Shown here: piece by piece, positions 1 through 11,588 of the stretch
Position numbering within the stretch: the first letter of the stretch is position 1
How the letters are laid out: the number at the start of each line of letters is the position of its first letter
Assembly (NCBI GenBank): GCA_008704415.1
Contig: VXIS01000235.1
Location: forward strand, 1-64,000
Length of the DNA: 64,000 nt
Source of the DNA: Sphaerosporella brunnea
Taxonomy: Eukaryota; Ascomycota; Pezizomycetes; Pezizales; Pyronemataceae
Reading direction: 5' to 3'
Made by a program: the position numbers and the translations under genes
The notes under the pieces: generated by a model
Told to the model about the DNA's origin: nothing
Seen by the model: only the letters and a program-made list of their open reading frames with translations
Databases searched by the model: none

Positions 1-276
1 TTGCGAGCTGTGGCGCGGATTTCGCGAACGGAATGTAGAGTGAGTGCTGGGTCATCGGTCATCGCGGATAAAAACAAAAAAAACATGAATGAGGTCACAA
101 CCTTGCACTCGCTGCAGACTCCCCTCCGCCGAGTGCTGCTTCTATCCATAAGAGGAAGAGTGATCATCATTCTTTTTTTGTACATACACACCGCAAACTC
201 TCAACAGAAAAATGAGCTTGACTTGCCACTACCCCATGACATTCCCCGCTCATAAAGGCAAAGCTCACACTCAACC

Positions 277-441
277 TCAACTCTCGCTCCTCCCCGTCAG
301 CCTCAACGTAACCATCCGCGTCTGCGTCCCCTTGTCTTTCATCTCGCCCTCAACCCTAGCCCGCTCCTCCAGCCTCTTCAACTGCTGCACCGCACTCTCA
401 ACCCTGCATGGATCATAGCCCGAGGAGGTCGCCAAACGGCG
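277..441 (-). CDS. Probable 3' exon of an unidentified gene
   Basis: Reading leftward, an open frame ends at a TGA at 277-279 and encodes a charged helical tail containing ESAVQQLKRLEERARVEGEM. Upstream on the minus strand is a plausible acceptor: a CTGAC branch motif followed eight bases later by TAG, with in-frame stops just before it. That favours an exon over a shadow ORF. The donor and upstream exons are not resolved; a GTACAC near 606 is one candidate, joining an Ala/Pro/Arg-rich reading frame at about 600-740. No family is recognised. The exon's upstream edge is uncertain by tens of bases. Confidence 0.35.
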   Translation of the reverse strand, partial: RRLATSSGYDPCRVESAVQQLKRLEERARVEGEMKDKGTQTRMVTLRLTGRSES

Positions 442-1992
442 CGGGTTGCGGCGTGCCTACTACTCGTCAGCTCACCGTCAGGCAGAAGCTTGGATAGGGA
501 GGAGGACCGCGGCGGGATGAGCTGCGGCGGGTTCGGGCGCCGGAGCGGACTGTGGCTTGCTCTTTAGTTTTCGAAGGAACAACCGCCCGAAGCATCCGCC
601 GGGGGTGTACCTGGCCTCGCGGGAGAGCTGGCGCGGCGGGAGTGGGCTCGGGGTTTAAGCTTCGAGCAGCACGCTGCGGCTGGGTCTTTGCCTTAGGAAG
701 GAAGTGCGCGGGGCGTGGAGGATCCGCCGAGAGAAGCAAAGGTTTTGGATCCCGTGGCCTTAGCCGGTACTGGGGGCCGGCGTGGCTGGGTGCGGAAGCT
801 GGGAGTGGTGGAGTGTCTTCGAATGCCGGCTAGATTTTTGGCTTCAGCGTCACTGGCATAATGCTCTCTGAAATAGAGAGAGCCAAACCCCGCCCGTGCA
901 GCCACTGGCATCCCCGGTAGAGTCGAGGTCCGGTGCGGTGTGTCTGAGCCTATGGCTACGGCGCTCTCCGATGCGGCTGATTTTCTGTGGAGCACTCATT
1001 TTGTCGTCCCGATGGCAGGTATGCTATCGTGGATTAGATTCGAAGGATGGAGGAAGGAACAATTTTGGAGGAGATTGATACAATTTAAACCCGGGCAATT
1101 CTCCTCAGAGCCCGTCGTTCCAGTTTGTTCCTTTGTACAGGCAGGTCAGGGAATATGCAGGTTCCCGTCGGGCCCAAGCCATTTTCGGAGCTGGCCAGAA
1201 AGTCGAGGGCGGGGCAATTGCGGTTTGCCTTTCCACGCTAGGACGGAAGGAGGATTGCTGTTTGCTCGACAATGGACAGCGGGTGGGAGGCGTGAATCGA
1301 CACAGATTCCAGCCATTTTCGCCCGGTTATCGCTCCGTCTCTAGATTGTCATTTGTCAGACTTCCCAACTGAAACAGGAGTGATACACTGTGATCGATAC
1401 CGGAAGAGAGGAAACTCTTTGGACGGCCTTTCCCATCGTTCTGCCGGGAATCGAGCAGGGTGGGCGCGGTGGAGCCATTGAGACGTGCAAGGGATGTGGT
1501 TCATCGATGGTGTCTGGTAGCGCACAACAGTCCGTTGCCATAGAGGAAGGACAAAGGAATTCCTTCGGTGGCTCTTGCGAGGTCGGTTCTATGCTGAAGC
1601 TTCTCGGTAGTGGAAATGACATCGGTACTGATCCCGCGATCTGCAATCCGTGATGGCCCCCGATCAAAGCAGCGAGGAGAAGACAAAACTTACCTCCTAA
1701 GTACCTCAGGAAGCCAGCGAGGCCGGCTTTTTTGTCCGTTTAATGACCAGTGAAACGTGTCCAGAGAATTGTTGGTCCTGTTGATACATACACCAGACGG
1801 CCCAGAGGGGACTAGTCGTTGTCACGGCCTCTTGTGTCCCTTCCTCTTTCCCTTCCTCCCTCGCTCTTGCTTCTCTTCCCTTCCGCCTGTTCACTGCGCA
1901 TCAACGTCACCACCCCACCCACCGTACATACAGCTTTTGTCCCCCTCGAAGCCTACAAGAACGGCCTTACCTCACCTCGACCCTCCGTCGAC
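442..1992. other. Intergenic, no supported gene
   Basis: GC-rich up to about 900. Several medium ORFs lie on both strands (for example plus-strand 940-1344) but none has a recognisable motif. The last 200 bases are pyrimidine-rich and probably form the promoter and 5' leader of the F-box-like gene that follows. Confidence 0.4.
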
Positions 1993-3123
1993 ATGCCGAA
2001 ATCCAAAGCCGCCAAGCAAAGGAGCCTCCAACTCAGCGCAGCCAAAAAACAAAAGAAGCTCGCAAGCCGGCCCAGCACTCTACTCAGCCTTCCCGTGGAG
2101 CTCCTCCGAAAGATCCTCTACCACCTCCTCGTTGACTACGCCTTTGGCTTCTACGCAGCCGAACGCAACGACTGCTACCTTTTCCGCAAAGAGCCCTGGC
2201 GGCAGCCCGACTACCGGATCCACGACCGGGCGGTGCAAGCAGTGTGTCCCTACCTCACCGCTTGTCGGGGGTTCCACGCTTGCTGGGTCGAACACAAAGC
2301 CGTCATTGTCCGGGCGATGGTTGTCAAGCTGAGAGCGCGGATGGCAGAAGACCACAGACGAGGCCGGCGTGCCCTGGCCCGCGCAAACTTCCGGCACCTC
2401 AGCAGCATGGCTCTCCTCCTTGAGCGAGCTCGCCAGATCAGTCTTCCGTGGTTCTCGCTGCCGGGGCAAGGCCCTGACCCGCTGCAGCTTCGTGTTCGTT
2501 TGAAGTGTATGAATGGATGGTTGGCGCAGGCCAACAACTTCTATCGAGGGTTCTTGGTGCGCAATTCTCCTACCCGCTCGCTGCCGACCCTCGAGACCCT
2601 GCCGCAGGACATCCAGACAAATATCCAGAGGCACCTGCTCATAGAGTATGCTACCAAGGCGTATGAGTGGGCTCGACGGTCGAACATGAGGTACACCATC
2701 CTCACGCTCTTGGATACGGCAGAGGTAAACCTTCAGCCGTATTTGCTCAGCTGCTATCAACTTTCGCAAGCGTGGGAAAACACTCGGGCGGCGGTGTTGG
2801 CGGAGGTCGTGAAGGAGCTCCTAGTGAATGTGGAAGAGCGGTATCCGAGTGTGAGGCGGGAGTGGGTCAGGGCGAGGATGAGGTTCCTTATTTGGAACGC
2901 ATGGGAAAGGGAGACTGGCGGGAAATGCCCAGGGCGGCTTGCTCTCAATCAGGATTTCGGCTTGGCAAGTGTGGCGTTTGAGCCGTTGTTGGTATTGAGG
3001 AGGCATTTGAGGTGGTATCGCAGGACAGCGCAGAGGGAGGGGCCTATGGCGTCGTTGGTCATGGCGAGGTATCATCGGGGTTCTTTCGAGGTTCCGTATT
3101 GGGGGGATAATTATCTTCCCTAA
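1993..3123 (+). CDS. F-box-like domain protein, uncharacterised
   Basis: A single-exon ORF of 376 residues. The frame is open upstream to 1819, but the ATG at 1993 (protein MPKSKAAKQR) is preferred because the upstream part translates a pyrimidine-rich leader. A Lys-rich N-terminus (residues 1-25) is followed by LPVELLRKILYHLL (about 33-46), a good match to the F-box core LPxELLxxIL. A second similar stretch, LETLPQDIQTNIQRHLL at about 200, may be a degenerate repeat. The rest is helical and rich in Arg and Trp with no known domain. F-box proteins normally recruit substrates to SCF ubiquitin ligases; that role is inferred from the motif alone. Confidence 0.7.
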   Translation: MPKSKAAKQRSLQLSAAKKQKKLASRPSTLLSLPVELLRKILYHLLVDYAFGFYAAERNDCYLFRKEPWRQPDYRIHDRAVQAVCPYLTACRGFHACWVEHKAVIVRAMVVKLRARMAEDHRRGRRALARANFRHLSSMALLLERARQISLPWFSLPGQGPDPLQLRVRLKCMNGWLAQANNFYRGFLVRNSPTRSLPTLETLPQDIQTNIQRHLLIEYATKAYEWARRSNMRYTILTLLDTAEVNLQPYLLSCYQLSQAWENTRAAVLAEVVKELLVNVEERYPSVRREWVRARMRFLIWNAWERETGGKCPGRLALNQDFGLASVAFEPLLVLRRHLRWYRRTAQREGPMASLVMARYHRGSFEVPYWGDNYLP

Positions 3124-3746
3124 GGTTGGATGATGCGCTGATACGGATTTTTGGATGATGGGATGTTGGGATGTTAGGTACTTTGATGCGTTCTGATACG
3201 CGGTAGCTCGTGATGCCCGGGCTTGCGTGCTTGGTGGGCTTTACTTATCGGTTTTGTACTTTACGTTTTTGTACTTGTCGTTTGTTGGAATAGGAGTGTC
3301 TCTAACTAGATGTAATTGCTTGTCCGTAACGTTGCTTTATAATTAATGAGTCTCTCTTCTTGTCGAGCAGAGTCCGCCAGCGATAACCGTTTTTTGTGGG
3401 TAACCAGGTCTATCGTGCGATGGGCGCGGGCATTTCACGAAGACTGTGGAAAATATTAACAAACGATTTTTTTCAGCCGCTGCATCGCGAACCGCGGTAT
3501 ATCGGTATGTATCTCTCTGCTCGGTATTCCCTCCGTTGGGGACCAATCCCACCGCGACGGTAGCAACTGTGTTTGCTTGTTTGTTTGGGGTCAGCGAAGC
3601 GTTTTTTGAGGCGGGTGTTCCTCTCGAATCGCGATGCATGCGCATATGCATACGTTGTACGGGCATGGCTTGGTTACGGCGGTCAGGTGTGCGCGGTATT
3701 CGGGGGTCCTGAGTGTGATTGTGATGGGGGGTTTTTGGCGAGTGAG
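3124..3746. other. Intergenic 3' region of the F-box-like gene
   Basis: AT-richer sequence downstream of the stop codon, then unremarkable unique sequence. No gene, tRNA or repeat is supported. Confidence 0.4.
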
Positions 3747-3751
3747 AGGGG

Positions 3752-4993
3752 CCCTGTGGTACACGCGCGGTATGGGTAAAGACACTCAGATTTTACTCAT
3801 ACGATCTGGGTAACCAAGCGGGTGAGGCTTTACCCAGGAAACTGGGTAACTTACTCAGATTTTCCACAGTTTTCCTGGGTAAAATACTCAGATTCTGGGT
3901 ATAATACACGGCGAAACCTGGAGATCTCGGGGGTTTTTTTTTTTTTTTACTCGGTGCAAGCTGGATATCTGAGGTGTTTTACACAGTGGAATCTTGGTAT
4001 TGGATACCATTTTACTCTCTCAAATCATTGTAAATTCCCTGTATTGCTCTCGTCGTCCAGGCCCCCCTTCCCATGCTCGTGCCCTTCACCCCCTTCCCAC
4101 ACTTGTCCCCTTCCTTCACTCCGTTCGCCCCCCCGCCCCCCGCTCCCAACCCCACCCCTCCTTGCCCATCGCTCCCGAGAACAAGAAGTAAATTCAACTT
4201 TTTAGTGCGCAGTTCCAGCTGGTCGGCGACGAATAAAAGGTGGAAGGGAGGGTGTATAAACCGCAGCGTCGAAAGAATTGGAAACTTGCTGAAAACCTGA
4301 AAGAAAATTATGACTGTCCGGCCGGGTCAGCGACGAGTAAACTGTTGGATGGGAGCGTATACAAAACCGCCCGACGCGAAGAAATTAGAAGAAATTAGAC
4401 GGTTCACCCCCCCGAAAACTTGCAGACAAAGGAAATCATTTGAGAGCTAAGTGTTAGGGGTTGGGGGGGGGGGGGGGGTGGGGTGGGTTTTTGGAAGTTC
4501 GAAGATATTGTAGGAGGGTATTTGTGAGTTGTGCGAGGACGTATTTTTTTTTTTTTTTTGCAAGGCTGAGCAAGTTGGGACCGGTGGCGACTTGGAGGAT
4601 ATTTTGATGTGGCAGCTGTTTGGGAGGACGTAACGAAGGAATATAGCGCGTGGTACCTGGAGAAAAAGTTGCCTCACTTAGTATCACTCGAACCCGCATT
4701 TACCAAAAATCTCAGTCGCAAGTTTTGATGGCGGGGCGGGACCGGGAATGTGGCGGTGTGGGTGTGTTGGGCAGAGAAAAGGTCGGGTTCAAGATTGGAA
4801 GTTCACGATACACATATTCTATTAAGTAACTTAAGACGGTCGGGTGCGACATATCCATATTCTACTGAGCAACTCAGCCAGGGTCGACGCGGTACCCAGA
4901 TTTGAGTATCTTTACTCAGATTCTGAGTATGTAACTTTGTTAGGCGGGTCTGGGTAAGATACCCATATCCTACACGAGGCGTGTACCACAGGG
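3752..4993. mobile_element. Non-autonomous DNA transposon with 15-bp TIRs and subterminal repeats
   Basis: CCCTGTGGTACACGC at 3752-3766 is repeated exactly, inverted, at 4979-4993. AGGGG sits directly outside both ends (3747-3751 and 4994-4998) as a possible 5-bp target duplication, although the right flank is G-rich. TACTCAGATT and CTGGGTAA motifs recur near the left end (3784-3900) and, in both orientations, near the right end (4880-4960), as subterminal repeats of hAT/Mutator-like elements do. Inside are two divergent direct copies of about 110 bp (from about 4217 and 4325), a C-rich tract, a G run near 4460 and T runs. There is no transposase ORF. The superfamily is not established. Confidence 0.55.
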
Positions 4994-4998
4994 AGGGG

Positions 4999-6950
4999 GC
5001 GGGGGGGCGGGGGGGCGAGGGGCATTGATCAAGAGTTGACCAGGCTATGGGTTGGAAAATCGGTTATGGCCATGCAGGATTCTTGAGGGATGGATATGTT
5101 CTAGATAGTGCAAGTCGAAAGCGGAAGGAAGGCGGGGGGATTACGGGGGAAGCTTGGTTGGCACTGCGCGCATCTGATACCGGCACCACTAGTTCTACCC
5201 GGCGTGCTTTGAGGCCCCACTTTTCGTGGGGGTGCACGTGCGGTGAGAAGTCATGACCACGGCGATGTCACCGTCCAGGCTGAAAGTATGTTTTTGCTGA
5301 CCGCCTGTTCGGGGGATATCGTTCGGGAGATTGGGCAGGGTTTGTCTGTGTAGAAGCTGGAAAAGGGCGAAGGCTGTGAGCTGTACATGTTCAGAATCTG
5401 GGTTGGTGACATGGACGTCACAAGTTTTGATAGGGTGTATCAAGGAGAGAAATAGTCAAGGGGTTGGTTAAGTAGGTAGGCGCGAGCATGTATGTAATGT
5501 GAAGTCATCGAAGTCGGGCTCCCCGAAGTTCCAAGCTTCTGGGGCTTTTTCAAGCTACACGATTCCCGTTCGCGTGGAACATATTCATCCGGCCGCGCAC
5601 ATTCTAGAAGCCGGCCGGCCAGCTCTATGTACCTGCTCCACTCCGGGAGCGGGGTTACCGGTACTAACAACCCGTCGCAAAACCACTGGTTCGAAGCTCG
5701 GGAGCTTGCCGGCAAGAGCTCTCACGCGCCTTTCTCCATTCTTTCTCCACAGTTCTGTATCGGCAATTCCAAACCGGGCGCGGGGTGCAGCTATACAGCC
5801 ACATGGATCCGGAAGAACGTGGGGTTTTTTCTCCGGGTTTTTGCTGGCTAGCGAGGTTGTGTTGCCCATATACAGTACTAGTACGTACTTTAGATTGCCC
5901 GTGGGGCTCGAGAGCCAGGTCCAGGTTCCCCTCCTCCTCCTCCTCCTCTCCTCCTCGCAAAAATCTGTGCGGGGCCTTGGACCGGGGTGTAGACATTGCA
6001 TACGCAGGAACTCCCGTGTACTAGCGCACGTGTGCGCTTCCCTTGCTTGACATGTAAGTCCTGGTGGGGAAACGTTTCTTCCGTGCCAAGGGAAAGACGC
6101 ATGCCAGGCTTCTAGAAAGCCGCCATAACCGATCCATGCAGATGGGATCTCTGCATATCCACGCGATATATGGGTGCACGTGTTCTCCTACTGGGCGCAG
6201 TAGCCTCCGGAACCTCCTCATATATCAGTTTCTTCGGCCCCCGGGAATACCACCGCCACTGACGTCGGAGTTCTGTCCGTAAACGGAATGGCACGTGCAG
6301 CGCCGGATCCTGCCGAAATGCGGCCTTTGCGGCTTTCAGATGCTTGTTTCAACGTCTGCTGGGCGTGGCGTGCCTCTCGTCTCGGCTATTTCTTTGTCGT
6401 CCAACTGCGCGCGCGGCTGAATTGAATTGTGCAGTGGCGAGATTTGTAGCCTCAGCTTACTAGAGTACGTACAATCTATCAATCGAAATCCCTACGTTGC
6501 CGGTTTCGCATATACACACACACAATTTCGAGCAACCATTGGAAAAGGCAATATCAACATCCACAGCCGATATGTATAATTCGGGCACGGTTAATCTATC
6601 TCAGCCTGCCTTACCGTTTTGGGAATGGCGCCACGGGGAATTAACGGTGGCTGCAATGCATGCGATTCGCGGGGTAGACGCTGACAATTTGCGATCCTGG
6701 GGTACATGGTATGGCAGTTGAACTTCTCTCCTCGGGCAGGGAAAAACCTTCTCCCATAGCCTACAGCCTACAGGTATCGCATGCCCCTTTCGTCCGGGAT
6801 GTGCTGTGCGGTGAGCAGAAAGTTGCGATTGAATCGAATTGCGGGTGTTAAAAAATGGTTTTTAAAAAGGAGGACTCAACCCGCTGCTGCTGGAAGCTTC
6901 TTTGCTGGCCACCTCCACACTGAGTCTTTGCTTCCACTCACACCTTCACC
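4999..6950. other. Long intergenic region upstream of glucoamylase
   Basis: Unique sequence with no supported gene; the 183-codon plus-strand ORF at 5499-6050 has no motif and unnatural composition. It starts with G-runs and includes a short (CTC)n tract at 5930-5955. The last 200 bases are presumably the promoter of the glucoamylase gene; CCACCTCCACACTGAG and similar pyrimidine tracts precede the ATG. Confidence 0.4.
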
Positions 6951-8635
6951 ATGCATTTCTTCAGCTCCCTTCTTCTTGCCGCAAGCATTGTTGCCTCGGC
7001 GCATGCGCGAGCACTCGAAACCCGCCAGAGCCCCTCCGTTTCCAGCTGGATGTCCGCTGAGGAGCCGATCGCCAGATCCAGTATCTTCCGGAACATTGGA
7101 AGCTCGGGAGAGTTCGCGAAGGATGCGGATGCTGGCGCCGTTATTGCGTCTCCCAGTACTGACAGTCCGAACTAGTTAGTTTCCCCCAGGTGGCAAGAGA
7201 CTCCCGGCTGACCGAGGAAATAGCTACTACCAGTGGGTCCGCGACGAGGCTATCACGTTCAAGTACCTGCTCAACCAGTACATCAACGGCAACTCCTCGC
7301 TGGAACCTCTGCTGAAGCAATACGTCTCCGAGAGCGACAAGCTGCAGCGGACTACGAACCCGTCCGGTAGCTACCAGGGTGCAGGCATCGGTGAGCCGAA
7401 GTTTAATGTCGACGGAACCGCGTTCACGTAAGTCGGGGTTTGAGGTCCGGTGTGGAGGCGTTGTGCTGATGGGTTGATTTGCAGTGGCTCCTGGGGTCGC
7501 CCCCAGACTGATGGCCCGGCTATTCGTGCTACGGTCTTGACAAAATTTGCGACTATGCTGCTGGATGCGGGCGAGACTTCGTATGTTACTACATACCTCT
7601 ACGACGGTCAATGTAAGCTGCTCTCTCCTCCGTCCGTGCTTTGTTCTGCGGTTTCTGCGGGCAAAGCCAGATGCACTACTGCAAAAAGAAGCGGTCTGAC
7701 ATGTCTCTCTCGCAGTGCCTTCCAACTCCGTCATCAAAAACGACCTCGAGTACGTCTCCCACTACTGGACCACCAACGGCTTCGACCTCTGGGAGGAAGT
7801 GTCGGGGCAACACTTCTTCAACTACATGGTGCAACAGCGCGCCCTGACCGAAGGCGCCGAGCTGGCGACACGTCTCGGAGACACCGGGGCAGCAACCTAC
7901 TACAATCAGCAAGCCGCCGCAATCAAGGCAGCGCTCCCCAACTTCTGGAGCAGCAGCTACGGGTACCTGATCTCCACGATCGGCACCAGCCGTGATGGCC
8001 TGGACTGCGGCACACTGCTGGGTGTTCTGCACGGGAATGGCGCGAGGGGGTTCGGCGTCTATGAGGCTAGCTCGGATGAGGCGCTGGTTACTCTCCAGGC
8101 CATGGTTAATTCCATGACCCCGCTTTACTCCATCAACTCGGCTTCTGGCTCCCCCGGTGTGGCCATCGGGAGATACCCGGCTGATGTTTACAACGTAAGT
8201 CCCTCCTCTCGCATGTGCTAGTCTTAGTAAGCTAACCCTGCCGCGCAGGGCGTTGGCACCTCCCAAGGAAACCCCTGGTTCATCTGCACCTTCACCGTCG
8301 CCGAGCTGCTATACACCGCGATCAACCAGTTCGCGGCCGCAGGCCAGATCACAGTGACCTCAACGACACTTTCGTTCTTCCAGCAGTTCCTGAGCTCGGT
8401 TACGGCCGGCACGTACAGCAGCAACAGCAACACGTACGCCACCATCGTCGCCGGACTGAAGAACTACGCAGACTCGTTCATTGCCGTTGGCCAGCTGCAC
8501 GCCGCGAACAATGGCAGCCTGAGCGAGGAGTTCCAGAGGAGCTCGGGGTACATGGTTGGCGCTAGGGACTTGACGTGGAGCTATGGAAGCTTTTTGACGA
8601 CGAAGGCGGCGAGGGACGGCGCGACGGCGTTTTAG
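6951..8635 (+). CDS. Secreted glucoamylase (glucan 1,4-alpha-glucosidase), GH15, no starch-binding domain
   Basis: Five exons: 6951-7174, 7224-7427, 7485-7612, 7716-8194, 8249-8635. All four introns are GT-AG and the joins restore one frame of 473 residues. A signal peptide (about residues 1-18) is followed by an apparent propeptide. The GH15 signatures are in order: [43 protein letters not shown]-type block, FDLWEEVSG and ARDLTWSY. Family knowledge places the general acid at the first Glu of WEE (residue 212) and the base at the Glu of NNGSLSEE (residue 438); both are present. The enzyme releases glucose from non-reducing ends of starch outside the cell. The protein stops right after the catalytic domain, so it lacks the Ser/Thr linker and CBM20 seen in Aspergillus glucoamylase. 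Confidence 0.95.
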
Positions 8636-10009
8636 AAATGGGATTGTTTATGTGGGGTTTGTGTGAAAATAGGGGTCAATGGACGTTGTTAAATAAAAAT
8701 ACTTGTGCGAAGGATGAATCTTAAGCTGATGTGAAGTCGGGGGGCTGGGGCAGTGAGTGTATCGCCGGATGATATCAGGAGAGTCACTGTTCCGGTAGAA
8801 CTACAAGCATCCATGTTGAGCACAGTTCTAAAGGTGCAATCAATATTACAAATATGGGAGGGTCTGGGAGTGTCAGAAAAGCCTGCTACATGTGGTTTTC
8901 CTCTCCGCTCACAAAAGTGGCTTTTTTTTTTTTGAACAGTCGAGTGATACCGCATGATTAAATACCTGGCACAGCCCCACTTATATATTCAAGTCGTTAC
9001 CGGGTGCAAGCGCCAAACAGGTACATCCGGAGCGGTCACGAGTCCTTAGGTAGGATGGGGTAAGCTCCTCACTGGCCGAAGCATAGAACCCGAGGTGTCG
9101 TGAATTATAGGACTGCTAAGTAGATTGGCCACCAGATAGGATGTTTGCTCGGCAGGACGGAACCCCTGTCCGAAAGCAAACGGAATCAGATCGAATCGAA
9201 ACCTCCTCTGAAGCAGTCCTCTCCGCCACAAAGACTACTCGTAATCCTATTATCGGTCCATCTGCTCGTGTCTGCGATAACAGTGGGTTCCCGAGCCACG
9301 TTTTGATAGGACAGTCTTCGTCTTGACGCGTTGAGAGGTTGCTGTTGTGGGTGGTGTTTGGTATTTGGTGTTGTATGTATGTTTGTTGACGGCCCGCGGA
9401 TTTATGCGATTGCGAGGACTTTTAAGCGCTGGTTCTAATCAAAGGGAATTTAGACGATTCGATGATGATGGAAGCCCATCACGTGGGATGAATGCTCGGA
9501 GCGTTTCGATGCGTCATATAAAGACCGCTGGGAAGAATTTTGAACTGCGGATCCGGACCTGCATGTTGACACACAGACTGAAGGATATCCAAAAGGAAAA
9601 GCAGCTAAAGTATCGATCGGAATCCGTGAGATAAACCTACTCGTGGTGGCAGAGAGGCCCCAATATCAAATGAAGTGATTGATTTAGCTGCTTTCTCCTG
9701 CTTCTATTCTACTGCTTTCTCCTCCTGTTCTCAAGGCTTCACGGACTCGCTGTCCTGCTATTGTGATCTAGAGGCCCGGGGATCGCGCGGGAAAATTAAG
9801 GGGTCACTGGCATCACCAAGATTAGGTTTGATCTTGTCTTTCGTTATCTCACGGATCACTGTTTACCACTACTTTTTGTTTTACATCCAAACGGGTCCCT
9901 AAGCTTGTATCAAAAACTGTAAGTGCACGAGCTGTAGCCTCACAGCAGGCAATTCCAAACACACAAAACTAGCCTTATGGTTCGTTCTGAAATGGATAAA
10001 GTTTTCCCT
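8636..10009. other. Intergenic, no supported gene
   Basis: Mixed-composition unique sequence between convergent genes, with a T11 run near 8922. No ORF has a recognisable motif and no inverted-repeat element was seen. Confidence 0.4.
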
Positions 10010-10348
10010 CTACCATCCCGGTCTCTCACGCACCGTCCCTCCCTCAATATCAATCCTCTCCAACAAGTATTCCAACCCATCCTTTGCGGCTGTGATATCG
10101 GTCGACAGATTCACCCTCGTGTTTTGATATTCCAGTTCAGTATAGTTCTCCCCAGCGCGCTCAAGTTCTTGATGCGCTTTGTAAATGTCTTTCAGTACCG
10201 CCACCGTCTTTTGGAGGGTGGGCGCCGCCGTCCATGGCTGCTTGAGCTTTTCGGCGCCGATGAGTGCCGCTTTCTGGAGCTCAATCAGCTCGGAGACGGA
10301 TCTGGCGAGGTATTGGGTGAGCTTTTCCTTGGGGGTTAGGGGTGTCAT
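10010..10348 (-). CDS. Small conserved-looking hypothetical protein
   Basis: A single-exon ORF of 112 residues starting MTPLTPKEKLTQYL. It is almost entirely predicted helix with heptad-like Leu/Ile spacing (for example LARSVSELIELQKAALIGAEKL and AVLKDIYKAHQELE), suggesting a small helical bundle. It has no signal peptide, membrane segment or cysteine. Composition is natural for a protein and the opposite-strand ORFs are not. No family is recognised. Confidence 0.55.
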   Translation of the reverse strand: MTPLTPKEKLTQYLARSVSELIELQKAALIGAEKLKQPWTAAPTLQKTVAVLKDIYKAHQELERAGENYTELEYQNTRVNLSTDITAAKDGLEYLLERIDIEGGTVRERPGW

Positions 10349-11177
10349 TTCGGTTCTTTGGGGTTTACGGATAGGGGAGGAGGGGGGTTATATACCGTCA
10401 TTCGAGGTGGGTGATGGAAGATTTGCATTCAAGATGTGGGATTCCCGTGTTGTGCCTCGCAGCATGGTGTTATTGAACATGGAACTCAGAGGTACAACTT
10501 GTTGCACCCTGTCAGAGATTTCATGGATCTTTGTTATAGCAAAGCGACAGTTGGAGAAGGGCGAGTGCAGGCATCCGAAACTGTTGGAGGTTTATGCTTT
10601 TGCTTCTGGCCCGAAGCGTAGTATGCGAGCAGTAGTCGATAGGTATTTGTGATGGGGGCGCTCATGATTCATCGCCGTGTATCACTCGCTCCTGGTCGGG
10701 CTGACCAGAAGCAAACGGTGATGGCAAGTTGAATAGGGAAAAGAACGATCTGCGCTGTTCGGGGCCGCAACGCCTTCCGAGTACGCCGAACTAATAGGTC
10801 ACTGGTTGACGTCAACGTCTAGCAATACCTGGCCACGTACTGCGAAATAATGGCGAGGGCCTACGAGGCCGCCCTGCGCGTCACGGGCATCATCACCACC
10901 TACTCGGCAACAGCTTTTCCGACGAATCCTAAGCATCTGAGCAAAGACGCCTTATGGTCTGTAATAACCAATTCTAGACATTTCTGCTCAAGAGGTACAG
11001 GATCTGCTGGTGACAAAACGGCCGCGGATGATGACAAATGATAAAGTATCTCTAGTCGACGACTGCAAAATCTTGAGGCCCGTTTTGTCTTTGCGCTCGT
11101 AGAGACTAGGCTTTAAGCTGATATTAAGAGAACTGTGATGAATTTAAATTACCTAGCTACAACCCTTCGCCACGTTT
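10349..11177. other. Intergenic, no supported gene
   Basis: Contains the presumed promoter of the 10.0-kb gene on its left side. The small plus-strand ORF at 10850-11041 cannot be supported. No repeats seen. Confidence 0.35.
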
Positions 11178-11588
11178 TTATTTTTCATCCCCCTCCTCCT
11201 CCCCCTCATCCTCCCCCTCATCCTCGTCCTCCTCCTCGTCCTCCTCCTCACCATCGTCACTACCGTCATACTCAGTGTGGTAATCGCCCCACGACTCCTC
11301 AACATGGTCCCACAGGGCCTGAACATAGATCTTATACCGGAGAACCTCAGCATACACCCTCGCGATCTCATCGCGCGGCTGCTTCCAACAATATTCCGGC
11401 ATCGGACCCATCCCAGGCAATAAAACACTCCGCGCAGGCTCTAGCTCGATCGCGGGTAGGCAGTGGGCACTGTCGTAGAGGTCTAGATTCCGGTACATTT
11501 TCCCCTCGGTTGGGGTTGGCACGGAATCTTCTGCTGGGGGTGCACGTACTGATCCTGCGGGGGATGTGGGTGTGGGGGTACTGCTCAT
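11178..11588 (-). CDS. Hypothetical protein with acidic C-terminal tail
   Basis: The preferred start is the ATG at 11588 (MSSTPTPTSPAGS), giving 136 residues; the frame is open further upstream to 11726 but that part looks like leader sequence. A Pro/Ser/Thr-rich N-terminus leads to a central segment with aromatics (about 40-95: MYRNLDLYDSA, MPEYCWKQPRDEI). The protein ends in a Glu/Asp tail of about 30 residues encoded by a GAG/GAC-rich tract. Acidic tails of this kind occur in histone-binding and other nuclear proteins, but nothing here identifies the function. Confidence 0.5.
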   Translation of the reverse strand: MSSTPTPTSPAGSVRAPPAEDSVPTPTEGKMYRNLDLYDSAHCLPAIELEPARSVLLPGMGPMPEYCWKQPRDEIARVYAEVLRYKIYVQALWDHVEESWGDYHTEYDGSDDGEEEDEEEDEDEGEDEGEEEGDEK

